From NCBI GenBank assembly GCA_045653945.1, contig JAZOML010000004.1:1-64000 (forward strand): a stretch of DNA of 64,000 bases. Reading direction: 5' to 3'. Positions 16,132 through 24,412 of the stretch are shown here, piece by piece. Below the pieces are notes generated by a model. The model searched no databases. It was not told where the DNA came from and saw only the letters and a program-made list of their open reading frames with translations. How positions within the stretch are numbered: the first letter of the stretch is position 1; each line of letters begins with the position of its first letter. The DNA comes from SIG673 sp045653945. GTDB lineage: Bacteria > Bacillota > Clostridia > Oscillospirales > CAG-272. Both the position numbers and the translations under genes were made by a program.

Positions 16132-16170
16132 AAAAAACCGCCCAGAACAATTATCTGAGCGGTTATTTTT
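16132..16170 (-). terminator. Terminator of the 90-residue membrane protein gene
   Basis: AACCGC and an inner CAGA pair with TCTG and GCGGTT, then AAAAAAC/GTTTTTT context gives a U tail on the minus strand. Confidence 0.7.
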
Positions 16171-16442
16171 TAAAGTAGCATCATAAGCACTGTCGGTACT
16201 GCGACAAAAATTACGTTTACAACCGTACCAAAGATAAAGTACGGGGTTTTAAGCTTTGCTTTTTTGACGATAAAGAGGTTGACATATAGTGCGATAGCAA
16301 AAAATATTACACCGCATACGATTATTCCTGCGATATGGTTGCTTGTAATAGCTCTTACCGCCCACAAAATAAGAAATCCTATCGCACCTAGTATCATATT
16401 GATAAAAAATGAAAATTTAAAAAATTTGCCGTTTGCGTTCAT
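16170..16442 (-). CDS. Small integral membrane protein, unknown
   Basis: 90 residues with three predicted membrane helices (~8-30, ~37-58, ~68-90) and a short basic loop (KKAKLK) between the second and third. I recognise no family. It has its own promoter (16474-16502) and terminator and is transcribed away from the GH127 gene. An AGGAG site precedes ATG 16442. Confidence 0.6.
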   Translation of the reverse strand: MNANGKFFKFSFFINMILGAIGFLILWAVRAITSNHIAGIIVCGVIFFAIALYVNLFIVKKAKLKTPYFIFGTVVNVIFVAVPTVLMMLL

Positions 16443-16473
16443 TACTTTTTCTCCTATTTATTTGTTCTTTTAT

Positions 16474-16502
16474 ATTTTAGCATATATTTTCATTTTTTTC
16501 AA
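16474..16502 (-). promoter_or_regulatory. Promoter of the 90-residue membrane protein gene
   Basis: TTGAAA (16502-16497) and TAAAAT (16479-16474), 17-nt spacer, minus strand. Confidence 0.7.
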
Positions 16503-16523
16503 GTGTGATTTTAATTTTTTGTA

Positions 16524-16552
16524 TTGAAATATAATTTATTTTATGATATAAT
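16524..16552 (+). promoter_or_regulatory. Promoter of the GH127-type gene
   Basis: TTGAAA (16524-16529) and TATAAT (16547-16552), 17-nt spacer, 30 nt before the ATG at 16583. Confidence 0.8.
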
Positions 16553-16582
16553 TATAAATAATAATTTGGGGAGAAGATTCTT

Positions 16583-18883
16583 ATGACCTCTATTGCTATT
16601 GAAAATATCTACAAAAGCCACAAGCTTAACTACAACCGTTTAGAAACGGATAAGTTTTTTGCGCTTCCTTTCGGTTCTATTTCAATGAAGGGACGTCTTG
16701 ATGACGCAATCCGCTTTGTCGAGGGCTTTCAGCTCCTTGATGCTCCGCTTTGGAAACGTTTTGCTAATCAGTTTGCTACTTCTCTCCCGAAAGCTGACGA
16801 TGCTGACAACGGTTGGCGAGGCGAGTATTGGGGAAAAATGATGCGCGGTGCCTGCTTTGTATATCAGTACACACAAAATCCCGAGCTTTACGCTGTGCTC
16901 GAAGCAACCGTTCGCAATATGCTGACAAATGCTGACGAGTTCGGCAGAATTTCCTCTTATTCAGTACTGGCACAGTACAACGGTTGGGATATGTGGTGCA
17001 GAAAATACGTTATGCTCGGTATGGAGTATTTCATTGAAATTTGCAAGGACGAGGATTTAATAAAACAAATTACCAAATCCCTTTGTGCTCAAGCAAACTA
17101 TATGATTGACACAATCGGTTATGAAAGTGAGGGTAAGGTGCTTATCACCAAAACCTCAGGACACTGGAAGGGTATGAATTCATCCTCAATTTTAGAGCCA
17201 ATAGTTCGCCTTTACAATCTTACACGTGAACAAAAATATCTTGATTTTGCTACATATATCGTTGATTGCGGTGTAATATCAGACGAGGACGTAAGCATTT
17301 TTGAACTTGCATATAAAAATGAGCTTGAGCTTCACGATTATCCTGTAACAAAGGCTTACGAAATGATGAGCTGCTTCGAGGGACTTCTTGAGTATTATCG
17401 AGTAACTAGAATAGAAAAGTGGCGTGATGCAGTCATTAATTTCGGTGCGCGTGTTCGTGCCTCTGAGATAAGTGTTATAGGCTCGGCAGGTTGTACGCAC
17501 GAGCTTTTTGACAACACTAAGGTATCACAAACGGGAACAGTTTATAACGGTATGTTACAGGAAACCTGCGTTACCGTTACTTGGATGAAGTTCTGCTTCC
17601 AGCTTTTACAGTTAACAGGCGACGTTGCCTATGCTGATGAAATAGAAAAATCCGCTTACAATGCTTATCTTGGTGCTATCAACTACGACAAACGAGCAGA
17701 AAATGGCGGTCTACCATTTGACAGTTACTCTCCCCTGCTTTTCAACAACCGCGCTATCGGTATCGGCGGGCATAAAATTATGGCTGACGGTTCATATTAC
17801 GGTTGCTGCGCTTGTATTGGCTCTGCCGGTGTCGGTCTTATAGGACTTTCCGCTGCGTTACTCACAGATAGCGGAATAGTTATCAACACATATACAAATT
17901 TAAGCATAAAGACTAAAACTCCCAGCGGAGAGCTTTTAAAACTAAAAATCAGCACTGATTATCCCGTAAAAGATACGATAAATATTGAATTTACATCTGA
18001 TATTAATGAGGAATGCTCCGTTTTTGTTCGTATTCCTTCTTGGTCGATTAAGTCCTTTGCCTGCATAAACGGTCAAGCTCTTGACGTTACTGCCGGTCAG
18101 TATGCAGAATTCAGAAAAGCATTCAAAAAAGGGGACTACATCACCCTTAAGCTTGATATGCGAGCAAAGCTTATATATGCTCTACCAAATCCGGATGACG
18201 AAAATTCCGTTTATCACGTTGCTATCAAGCGAGGTCCGCTTATGCTTGCACGAGACAGCCAACTTCCCGGCGATATAGAGGATACCGTCAAGATTACTCC
18301 CGATGCCGAGGGTTATGTTGAGTGCATATTCGAAAAAAATCATAAATTCGGCTCTGCCTACTTATTTAACGTAAAGGCTGCAGACAATATAAATATTCCG
18401 ATGATTGATTATGCCTCGGCAGGCAGAACTTGGGATGATAATTCTATTGTTTCAGTATGGCTTCCGACAAAAAATTATTGGGCTGTTGACATTTTAAAAC
18501 CTGTTTCTATTTTTGCCCCCAATATGTGGGATATGTCTGCAAACCGATATCCGCTTATCATTGGCGATGACGGACTTCTCCAAATCGGCAAAGAAAACGG
18601 TGAAGGTGAAAAATTCTTTTTCTGGGCCGTAGGAGAAAACAAATATGCCATCAAAGCTCTTACCAAAGGCAAATATCTTGCAATAGCAGATGACGGTAAG
18701 CATATAACTCTTTCCGATTCTTCCAAGGAATTTAAGCTTATTAAACACGCACAAAATAGGTATCATCTCGCATACAACGATTCCGAGCTTTGCATAAGCG
18801 GTCTTGAAGACCCACACGTAACTCTTGCTGCACCGACCTGTGAGGCCTGCCACGTATTCAGATTTGAAAACCAACACGAATAA
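16583..18883 (+). CDS. GH127-type (DUF1680) glycoside hydrolase, beta-L-arabinofuranosidase-like
   Basis: 766 residues, no signal peptide, so probably cytoplasmic. The (alpha/alpha)6-barrel spans ~20-430. The family's zinc-cysteine active site is intact: E327 and C329 in QETCVT, and C408/C409 in YYGCCAC. One cysteine of the pair is the nucleophile in characterised GH127 enzymes. A beta-sandwich region follows (~435-640). The last ~110 residues (KGKYLAIADDGKHITLS) resemble a beta-trefoil/fascin-like module, an addition I would not expect in the basic family. Substrate could be an arabinofuranoside or a related plant glycan. GGGGAGAAG precedes the start. Confidence 0.85.
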   Translation: MTSIAIENIYKSHKLNYNRLETDKFFALPFGSISMKGRLDDAIRFVEGFQLLDAPLWKRFANQFATSLPKADDADNGWRGEYWGKMMRGACFVYQYTQNPELYAVLEATVRNMLTNADEFGRISSYSVLAQYNGWDMWCRKYVMLGMEYFIEICKDEDLIKQITKSLCAQANYMIDTIGYESEGKVLITKTSGHWKGMNSSSILEPIVRLYNLTREQKYLDFATYIVDCGVISDEDVSIFELAYKNELELHDYPVTKAYEMMSCFEGLLEYYRVTRIEKWRDAVINFGARVRASEISVIGSAGCTHELFDNTKVSQTGTVYNGMLQETCVTVTWMKFCFQLLQLTGDVAYADEIEKSAYNAYLGAINYDKRAENGGLPFDSYSPLLFNNRAIGIGGHKIMADGSYYGCCACIGSAGVGLIGLSAALLTDSGIVINTYTNLSIKTKTPSGELLKLKISTDYPVKDTINIEFTSDINEECSVFVRIPSWSIKSFACINGQALDVTAGQYAEFRKAFKKGDYITLKLDMRAKLIYALPNPDDENSVYHVAIKRGPLMLARDSQLPGDIEDTVKITPDAEGYVECIFEKNHKFGSAYLFNVKAADNINIPMIDYASAGRTWDDNSIVSVWLPTKNYWAVDILKPVSIFAPNMWDMSANRYPLIIGDDGLLQIGKENGEGEKFFFWAVGENKYAIKALTKGKYLAIADDGKHITLSDSSKEFKLIKHAQNRYHLAYNDSELCISGLEDPHVTLAAPTCEACHVFRFENQHE

Positions 18884-18896
18884 GGAGAATAATATA

Positions 18897-19640
18897 ATGA
18901 AAATTACCTTTCTTGGAACAAGTCATGGTGTTCCGGCTGGTGATAGATTCTGTACTTGTATGATGCTTGAGGTTGGCAACAAGGTATATTTTATTGATGC
19001 AGGAGCACCACTTCTTGAAAATATGATGAAAAGGAATATTCCTGTTACCGATTTTAAGGCATTTTTTAACACCCACGCACACGCAGACCATATCGGTTAT
19101 CTATTTCCTTCTATGTCGCTTTGCGATTGGTATTTCAAGGAAACGGAAATCACATACGTTCTGACAGAGGAACGCACGTTTAACGCTCTTAACGAATTAC
19201 TCCTTGCAACCGACGGACAGCCTCTTGATACAAGCAGACACACCATAATCATTGCAAAAGAGGGTAAGGTTTACAATGACGAGAACATCAAGGTTACCTA
19301 CTATCCTACAACTCACCTTGAATGGTGCAATCGTCCTGCATACTCAATTCTCGTCGAGGCTGAGGGTAAGAAGGTATTCTTTTCCGGGGATTTAAAGCCC
19401 CATCTTGAAACGGGTGCTTTTCCACAATACGTAAAAGATAACGAGGTTGACCTATTTGTTTGTGAGCTTGCGCACTTTTCACTTGAGGCAGTTATGCCGG
19501 AGCTTGAAAAAACAAAGACAAAATTGCTTTGCTTTAACCACGTTTATCCGCTTGACAAGTATGAGCAGATTGCAAATATACACGACAAGCTTCCCTTCGC
19601 GATTTTAGCGCCAAACGACGGCGACGTTATTGAACTATAA
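18897..19640 (+). CDS. Metallo-beta-lactamase-fold hydrolase
   Basis: 248 residues from ATG 18897, which has AAGGAGAA just upstream; a longer open frame would overlap the GH127 gene. The metal motif is NTHAHADHIGY (His60, His62, Asp64, His65), followed by a later His in TTHLEW and Asp in FSGDLKPH, giving a two-metal site. The opening MKITFLGTSHGVP resembles RNase Z-like and phosphodiesterase-like members. Its position 13 bp after the GH127 gene suggests a role with that glycosidase, such as hydrolysis of a sugar ester or cyclic phosphodiester; that is inference. Confidence 0.82.
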   Translation: MKITFLGTSHGVPAGDRFCTCMMLEVGNKVYFIDAGAPLLENMMKRNIPVTDFKAFFNTHAHADHIGYLFPSMSLCDWYFKETEITYVLTEERTFNALNELLLATDGQPLDTSRHTIIIAKEGKVYNDENIKVTYYPTTHLEWCNRPAYSILVEAEGKKVFFSGDLKPHLETGAFPQYVKDNEVDLFVCELAHFSLEAVMPELEKTKTKLLCFNHVYPLDKYEQIANIHDKLPFAILAPNDGDVIEL

Positions 19641-19656
19641 ATATTTATAATTAATC

Positions 19657-19685
19657 AAAGGCTGATTCAATTAAATCAGCCTTTT
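19657..19685 (+). terminator. Terminator of the GH127-MBL operon
   Basis: AAAGGCTGATT pairs with AATCAGCCTTT across a 6-nt loop, then TTAAATTTT. The remaining ~150 bp up to the next promoter hold nothing I can identify. Confidence 0.8.
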
Positions 19686-19839
19686 AAATTTTCAGTAATA
19701 TTTAGTTAGCCTTCCTCATAACTTGGAAATATTTTCTAATCTATTTATTTAACTACTCCGCCGAACGCATAATCACACAAAATTCAATTTATTTATATAA
19801 AAATTATATACTTATTTTTACCTTTTTCGACTTTTTGTG

Positions 19840-19868
19840 TTGACATACGTAAAAAATAATGTTATCAT
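19840..19868 (+). promoter_or_regulatory. Promoter of the 399-residue membrane protein gene
   Basis: TTGACA (19840-19845) and TATCAT (19863-19868), 17-nt spacer. Confidence 0.7.
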
Positions 19869-19899
19869 TATTACAATAGAATTTATTTTGGAGCTAATA

Positions 19900-21099
19900 A
19901 TGCTAAATTTATACATAATCATCATTTCAGCTGTTTTACTTAGCTTGTGCACCTTTTCTTTAGTGTATCAAGCCGTATATTCTGCTTACTTCCGAAAAAA
20001 AATAGCTACTAAGCATAATTTCACCGAGGGAATTATGACAGGGCCCTCCTATCCATTGCTTTGGATTGCATACGGTCTTATTCTGATTCAGTTTATTTCA
20101 TTCATTATATTTACTAATTCAAACGAAATTATTATCGCATTTCGTTTACTTGCCTTTTCTATTTCGGTTTTCTCTTTTTATGTCTTAAAATCACACACAC
20201 CGCCGCTGCTTGCTCTTTGGTTTGGAAAAACAGCGTTTTGGGATAATAGGGGCGAGGGTGGAAAACACTTATATACCGAAATATACGGCGTTAAGGTACA
20301 CAAGAAGAAAAACAGTACTGTAATAAACAGTCAGCAAATTTACAAAATAACGTTTTTTATCAAGGGAAAATGCTTTTTACTCGTTCCTAAAAGGTATTCC
20401 TGCAAGATGACTGCTCATCAAATCAGCACTCTTGCCGATACTATTGATTTCAAAAATTCCGAAAAGCCCAAGCTCTCAAAAAAATCCCTTCTCTACTCCA
20501 TTTTAACGCCAACTCTTATTTTCTTAATTTCGCTATGCTTCTTCTTGCAGGCAATTTCAACCGGTGTTTTTAATTCCGTGCGTTACACAGAGGATACCGA
20601 AAGGTTTTCTACACCATCAAGCGAAAAGGTTGAAACAATTTCAGAAATTTCAAAAGTTGTAACCGACGGCGCAAAGTTGTATGTTTATTATGAAAATATA
20701 GGTGTTATTAATACATATACAACCGACGGCACATTTGCTTTTTCTATTTCACTTCCTCACAGTGTTTTAAAAGCAAGTGATATTGCCTATGACGGTTCTC
20801 AAATACTTTATAGATATGGTGGAGAGCTTATTTATTATTCAGTTAACGGAGAATTTATTTCAAAAACAACATATCTTTATTCTCACGATGAGCTTTTTGA
20901 TGTCTGCGATGTTAAAATCGGAGATAAAATTGTTTCGTTTAACGAAAATGAAGTTAAGCTTGGCGATACTATCATAGTTGAAAGACCTGCTTACTCTTTG
21001 TTATTTTCAACTCAGTTTATATGGCCGATTACAGCCTTACTTGTCATAGCATTATTTGGTTTGAGGCTTTACACCTTTAAAACGGAAGATAATGAATAA
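19900..21099 (+). CDS. Membrane protein of unknown function
   Basis: 399 residues from ATG 19900, chosen because TTTTGGAG lies 8 nt upstream and the earlier open frame overlaps the promoter. It has three N-terminal helices (~3-25, ~50-70, ~78-95), a soluble stretch (~100-195), a helix at ~200-222, a soluble region of short beta strands (~235-365; DGAKLYVYYENIGV, YDGSQILYRYGGEL) that resembles propeller-blade repeats, and a C-terminal helix (~370-392). I do not recognise a family. It is monocistronic with its own promoter and terminator. Confidence 0.65.
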   Translation: MLNLYIIIISAVLLSLCTFSLVYQAVYSAYFRKKIATKHNFTEGIMTGPSYPLLWIAYGLILIQFISFIIFTNSNEIIIAFRLLAFSISVFSFYVLKSHTPPLLALWFGKTAFWDNRGEGGKHLYTEIYGVKVHKKKNSTVINSQQIYKITFFIKGKCFLLVPKRYSCKMTAHQISTLADTIDFKNSEKPKLSKKSLLYSILTPTLIFLISLCFFLQAISTGVFNSVRYTEDTERFSTPSSEKVETISEISKVVTDGAKLYVYYENIGVINTYTTDGTFAFSISLPHSVLKASDIAYDGSQILYRYGGELIYYSVNGEFISKTTYLYSHDELFDVCDVKIGDKIVSFNENEVKLGDTIIVERPAYSLLFSTQFIWPITALLVIALFGLRLYTFKTEDNE

Positions 21100-21101
21100 A
21101 C

Positions 21102-21131
21102 AAAAATCCGAGCAAATTGCTCGGATTTTTT
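21102..21131. terminator. Bidirectional terminator
   Basis: AAAAATCCGAGCAA / TTGCTCGGATTTTT, a 14-bp perfect stem with one unpaired central base, between the convergent membrane protein and ATPase genes. Confidence 0.85.
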
Positions 21132-22173
21132 ATTTGAAAAGCTTATCTATAAATTCCTTTGTATATTTTTCCTTTTCTGAAAAATCCATTGCTGACGAGT
21201 AAATTTTTTCAAGCTCAAAGTGCAGTTTTTTTATATTTGTAAAACATTTATTCATTGATGCAATTGCGTCATTTTTTAATCGCGTAAGCGCTCTTATTTC
21301 AGCTTTATACGGACGCAGTACACTATCGGACACAAAGCGACGCATATTTATCGGGATTTCATCATCTTTTATTTTGCTTGAAATATAAAATGACATATCA
21401 AAATCAGGATAGTACAGTGCATCAGGCTTATTGGGATATTGCGGTGAGTAGCTAACTGTTACCCTGATTGATGATTTACTCGTGGTATCAAAAATTTTCT
21501 TAAGAAAAACCTCACCAAGTCCATAGGTATCGGAAACAGCATATCGTTTTTTGCCCATTTTTTCGTAGGTATCAAGTGTTACTATTCCGTTACACCCCAC
21601 AGACGAGCGAATACGAACGATATTTTCGCCCTTTTTGCCCTTAACCAGCGGTGCGCAGATTTTTTCAATCGCTTTATCCATTTTACTTTCGCAAAATGCT
21701 ACGTTCAACGTTTCATTTATCATTTTGTTGTATAAATTCAGTATTTTAAGGTAATCGTATATTTTACCGTATTCCTTTATTTTTTCCCCTTGTAGCTCTT
21801 CAATATACGTCTTCTGCTCCTTAAGTCCTTCGACATCAAGGAATACGCTCAAATCAACAAAACGCTCTCTTGCTCCGATTAACGTAGGCTCGTGAATATG
21901 AGGTGCGGTTCCGTCAAGCACCGCTACGTTAAGTTCGTATATAATTATACCGTCAAGGGAGGTTGGGTCTGAAGAACATAAAAATTCCTCGACAGAATAT
22001 CCCTTATCTTTAGCGCACGCGGAAATTTCCCGCATAAATCTGCTTTTGCCCGTACCCGAGCCACCCTTTATAACATATACTGTTTCTACCTTATCGAATA
22101 TTTCACGAAAATAGGAAACAAATCCTAAATGAGTATTTAACGCAGCAAAAAAAGCCGCACAGTGAGTATTCAT
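21130..22173 (-). CDS. P-loop ATPase, PRK06851-like
   Basis: 347 residues from ATG 22173, with GGGGGAG ~10 nt upstream. A Walker A motif GGSGTGKSRFM lies at ~37-47, preceded by the strand VETVYVIK. A second nucleotide-binding region is not obvious. The overall pattern (FFAALNTHLGFVSYFREIFDKVETVYVIKGG ... followed by CSSDPTSLDGI) resembles a small Firmicute ATPase family of unknown function; this assignment is tentative. A likely charged helical segment covers ~115-160. Adjacent to a GNAT gene on the same strand, but with a 72-bp gap and no known link. Confidence 0.55.
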   Translation of the reverse strand: MNTHCAAFFAALNTHLGFVSYFREIFDKVETVYVIKGGSGTGKSRFMREISACAKDKGYSVEEFLCSSDPTSLDGIIIYELNVAVLDGTAPHIHEPTLIGARERFVDLSVFLDVEGLKEQKTYIEELQGEKIKEYGKIYDYLKILNLYNKMINETLNVAFCESKMDKAIEKICAPLVKGKKGENIVRIRSSVGCNGIVTLDTYEKMGKKRYAVSDTYGLGEVFLKKIFDTTSKSSIRVTVSYSPQYPNKPDALYYPDFDMSFYISSKIKDDEIPINMRRFVSDSVLRPYKAEIRALTRLKNDAIASMNKCFTNIKKLHFELEKIYSSAMDFSEKEKYTKEFIDKLFK

Positions 22174-22245
22174 CAATACACCACTCCCCCGTATATAAGT
22201 ACCTGATTCGGTCTATACACAGTTTATGCGACTTTAAATATTTGG

Positions 22246-22743
22246 TTAAAATGTTTTTTCGTATGCAATTCTTGGACTACCGTCGGGCATATAAACAATG
22301 CCAACCGCCTTAAAGCCGTTCTTTTCCAGCATTCCTCTCATACGGAAATTCTTTTCGTGAGTATCAAGGCGAAGTGCTTCTTTTCCCATTTGTCGGGCGA
22401 TTTTTTCCGCCTCAGCGATAAGCATACTGCCAACCCCGTGCTTTCGGCAGTCGTTTGAAACCGCTACCCTATGAGCAACAAGTGCGTTATCGGTTGTCCA
22501 AGCTCCATCGGTTATTACGTCATAATACGGCTCACAGTCAATAATTTGAACTGTGCCGATTACCTTACCATCATCCTCGATAACGTATGCCGCACCGTTT
22601 TGAACATCAGTTATAAAGGATTCTCTTCCCGGCACACCCTCCTGCCACTGCGGAATACCGCTTTCCTTCATTATTTTTCTTGCTCCGTCATAGATTCTTG
22701 TTACCGCTATGACGTCAAGCATTGTTCCTCTTCTAAAAAACAT
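22246..22743 (-). CDS. GNAT-family N-acetyltransferase
   Basis: 165 residues. Acetyl-CoA-binding motif A reads HRVAVSNDCRKHGVGSMLI (~90-108), followed by the motif-B segment KEALRLDTHEKNFRMRGMLEKNGF. The substrate is unknown. It has its own promoter, and AAGGTGA precedes ATG 22743. Confidence 0.85.
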   Translation of the reverse strand: MFFRRGTMLDVIAVTRIYDGARKIMKESGIPQWQEGVPGRESFITDVQNGAAYVIEDDGKVIGTVQIIDCEPYYDVITDGAWTTDNALVAHRVAVSNDCRKHGVGSMLIAEAEKIARQMGKEALRLDTHEKNFRMRGMLEKNGFKAVGIVYMPDGSPRIAYEKTF

Positions 22744-22772
22744 AATTCACCTTTTTATTTTAAACTCGGTTT

Positions 22773-22801
22773 ATTATATAACAATTTGATATTTTTGTCA
22801 A
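22773..22801 (-). promoter_or_regulatory. Promoter of the GNAT gene
   Basis: TTGACA (22801-22796) and TATAAT (22778-22773), 17-nt spacer, minus strand. Confidence 0.8.
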
Positions 22802-22880
22802 GATGTGAAAGTTATAATTTTTTCAAATAGATTTCATATTATTATATTTAATATTAATAGGTAGATTTTTCTATTTGATA

Positions 22881-22909
22881 TTGACTTTTAAAAACCTTTT
22901 TGATATAAT
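22881..22909 (+). promoter_or_regulatory. Promoter of the decarboxylase beta/gamma genes
   Basis: TTGACT (22881-22886) and TATAAT (22904-22909), 17-nt spacer, ~60 nt before the start codon. Confidence 0.75.
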
Positions 22910-22970
22910 TGTACTGTTCGTTTATAATAGTTATAAATAAAATTTATAATAGATGAAAGGAAAAAAGACT

Positions 22971-24092
22971 ATGGAAGAATTAAAAAGTCTTTTCGACACA
23001 ATCCTTGCTTTCGGTCAGGACGGCAACTGGAAGATGTTCATTATGTGGATTATCGGCGGTGTGCTTATCTTCTTGGCTATCAAGAAAGAAATGGAACCCA
23101 CACTACTACTGCCTATCGGCTTCGGAGCAATACTGATGAATTTCCCGAATGCCGGTATTGCCGAGCCGCTTCACGAACTCTATAATGCGGGAATTGCCAA
23201 CGAGCTTTTTCCTCTTATACTCTTTATCGGTATCGGTGCGATGATTGACTTTGGTCCTCTACTCTCTAACCCCAAGCTTATGATTTTCGGTGCAGCAGCG
23301 CAGTTCGGTATCTTCTTTACTATGTGTATGGCATCAATTTTCTTCCCCGACTTCAGAGATTACGCATCTATCGCTGTTATTGGCGCAGCTGATGGTCCTA
23401 CCTCTATTGTTGTTGCTAACACACTTGGTTCAAAATACGTCGGTGCTATCACGGTTGCGGCTTATTCGTATATGGCGCTTGTTCCGATTATTCAACCTCC
23501 CGTTATCAAGCTGCTCACCACAGAAAAAGAACGCAAAATAAGAATGCCTTACAAGCCTGCTAACGTTTCAAAGCTTACAAGAATACTTTTCCCGATAATT
23601 ATTTCCATTGTTGCTTGTACGTTTGCTCCCGGCGCAGGCTCACTTATAGGCTTCCTTATGTTTGGTAACCTTATCCGTGAGTGCGGTGTGCTTGATTCTA
23701 TTTCTGAAACTGCCCAAAAGGTTCTTGCAAACCTCGTAACCATTTTCCTTGGTATCACCATTGCATTCAATATGACTGCAAGTCAGTTCTTAAACGTTCA
23801 GACGCTTCTTATTATGGGACTTGGTCTTATTGCATTTATCGTTGATACGGCGGGTGGTGTTCTGTTTGGTAAGCTTTACAACCTTTTTGCAAAAGAAAAA
23901 ATCAATCCTATGATTGGTGCGGCAGGTATTTCTGCATTCCCAATGGCTGGTCGTATTGTCAACAAAATGGGACTTGAGGAGGATAACCAGAACTTCCTTC
24001 TTATGCACTCCATCGGCGTAAACGTTTCGGGTCAGATTGCATCTGTAATCGCAGGTGCTCTTATCCTTAACATTTTCGTTCCTATGCTTTAA
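22971..24092 (+). CDS. Sodium-ion-translocating decarboxylase, beta subunit
   Basis: Membrane subunit that couples decarboxylation of carboxybiotin to sodium export (oxaloacetate, methylmalonyl-CoA or glutaconyl-CoA decarboxylase type). It is 373 residues from ATG 22971, with AAAGGA 9 nt upstream; the ATG at 22953 precedes the ribosome site. Family hallmarks are KEMEPTLLLPIGFG, the GAADGPT motif with the ion-translocating Asp, the NMTAS motif near residue 270 and GISAFPMAGR. About ten helices. Only a gamma-like gene follows; the carboxyltransferase (alpha) and biotin carrier are not in this window, so the substrate is undecided. Confidence 0.92.
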   Translation: MEELKSLFDTILAFGQDGNWKMFIMWIIGGVLIFLAIKKEMEPTLLLPIGFGAILMNFPNAGIAEPLHELYNAGIANELFPLILFIGIGAMIDFGPLLSNPKLMIFGAAAQFGIFFTMCMASIFFPDFRDYASIAVIGAADGPTSIVVANTLGSKYVGAITVAAYSYMALVPIIQPPVIKLLTTEKERKIRMPYKPANVSKLTRILFPIIISIVACTFAPGAGSLIGFLMFGNLIRECGVLDSISETAQKVLANLVTIFLGITIAFNMTASQFLNVQTLLIMGLGLIAFIVDTAGGVLFGKLYNLFAKEKINPMIGAAGISAFPMAGRIVNKMGLEEDNQNFLLMHSIGVNVSGQIASVIAGALILNIFVPML

Positions 24093-24110
24093 TTTAAGGA
24101 GGGTTTGAAA

Positions 24111-24245
24111 ATGGAAATCAATGTTATGAATTTTGTAAATAATCTTAAATATATGGGTGTAGGAATGCTCGGCGTATTTATGATTATCGCAATCATTATG
24201 GGCGCAACCTACGCTATAATGCATTTCACTTCTAAGAAAAAGTAA
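24111..24245 (+). CDS. Small single-helix protein, probable decarboxylase gamma-type subunit
   Basis: 44 residues: MEINVMNFVNNLKYMG, then one membrane helix (GVGMLGVFMIIAIIMGATYAI) and a basic tail (HFTSKKK). A strong AAGGAGGG site is 8 nt upstream and the gene is 18 bp after the beta subunit. Size, topology and position match the gamma (OadG/GcdC-type) subunit that anchors the complex, although sequence in this family is too variable to be certain. Confidence 0.7.
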   Translation: MEINVMNFVNNLKYMGVGMLGVFMIIAIIMGATYAIMHFTSKKK

Positions 24246-24249
24246 AACT

Positions 24250-24283
24250 AAAAGGACTGAACGATTTCGTTCAGTCTTTTTTA
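24250..24283 (+). terminator. Terminator of the decarboxylase beta/gamma operon
   Basis: AAAGGACTGAAC pairs with GTTCAGTCTTTT around a 6-nt loop and is followed by TTTT. The next ~90 bp hold no feature I can see. Confidence 0.85.
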
Positions 24284-24374
24284 TCAGTGTTCAATGAGTG
24301 CAATTTGAGAGCATTTAAAATTTTAATGTTAATTTTAAGAGTACCTTTTCTGCATATTAGGTAAATATAAGTAC

Positions 24375-24409
24375 AAAAAAGCATTCAAAGTTACTTTGAA
24401 TGCTTTTTT
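24375..24409 (-). terminator. Terminator after nadE
   Basis: AAAAAAGCATTCAAAG pairs perfectly with CTTTGAATGCTTTTTT over a 3-nt loop, just beyond the nadE stop. Confidence 0.85.
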
Positions 24410-24412
24410 CTA

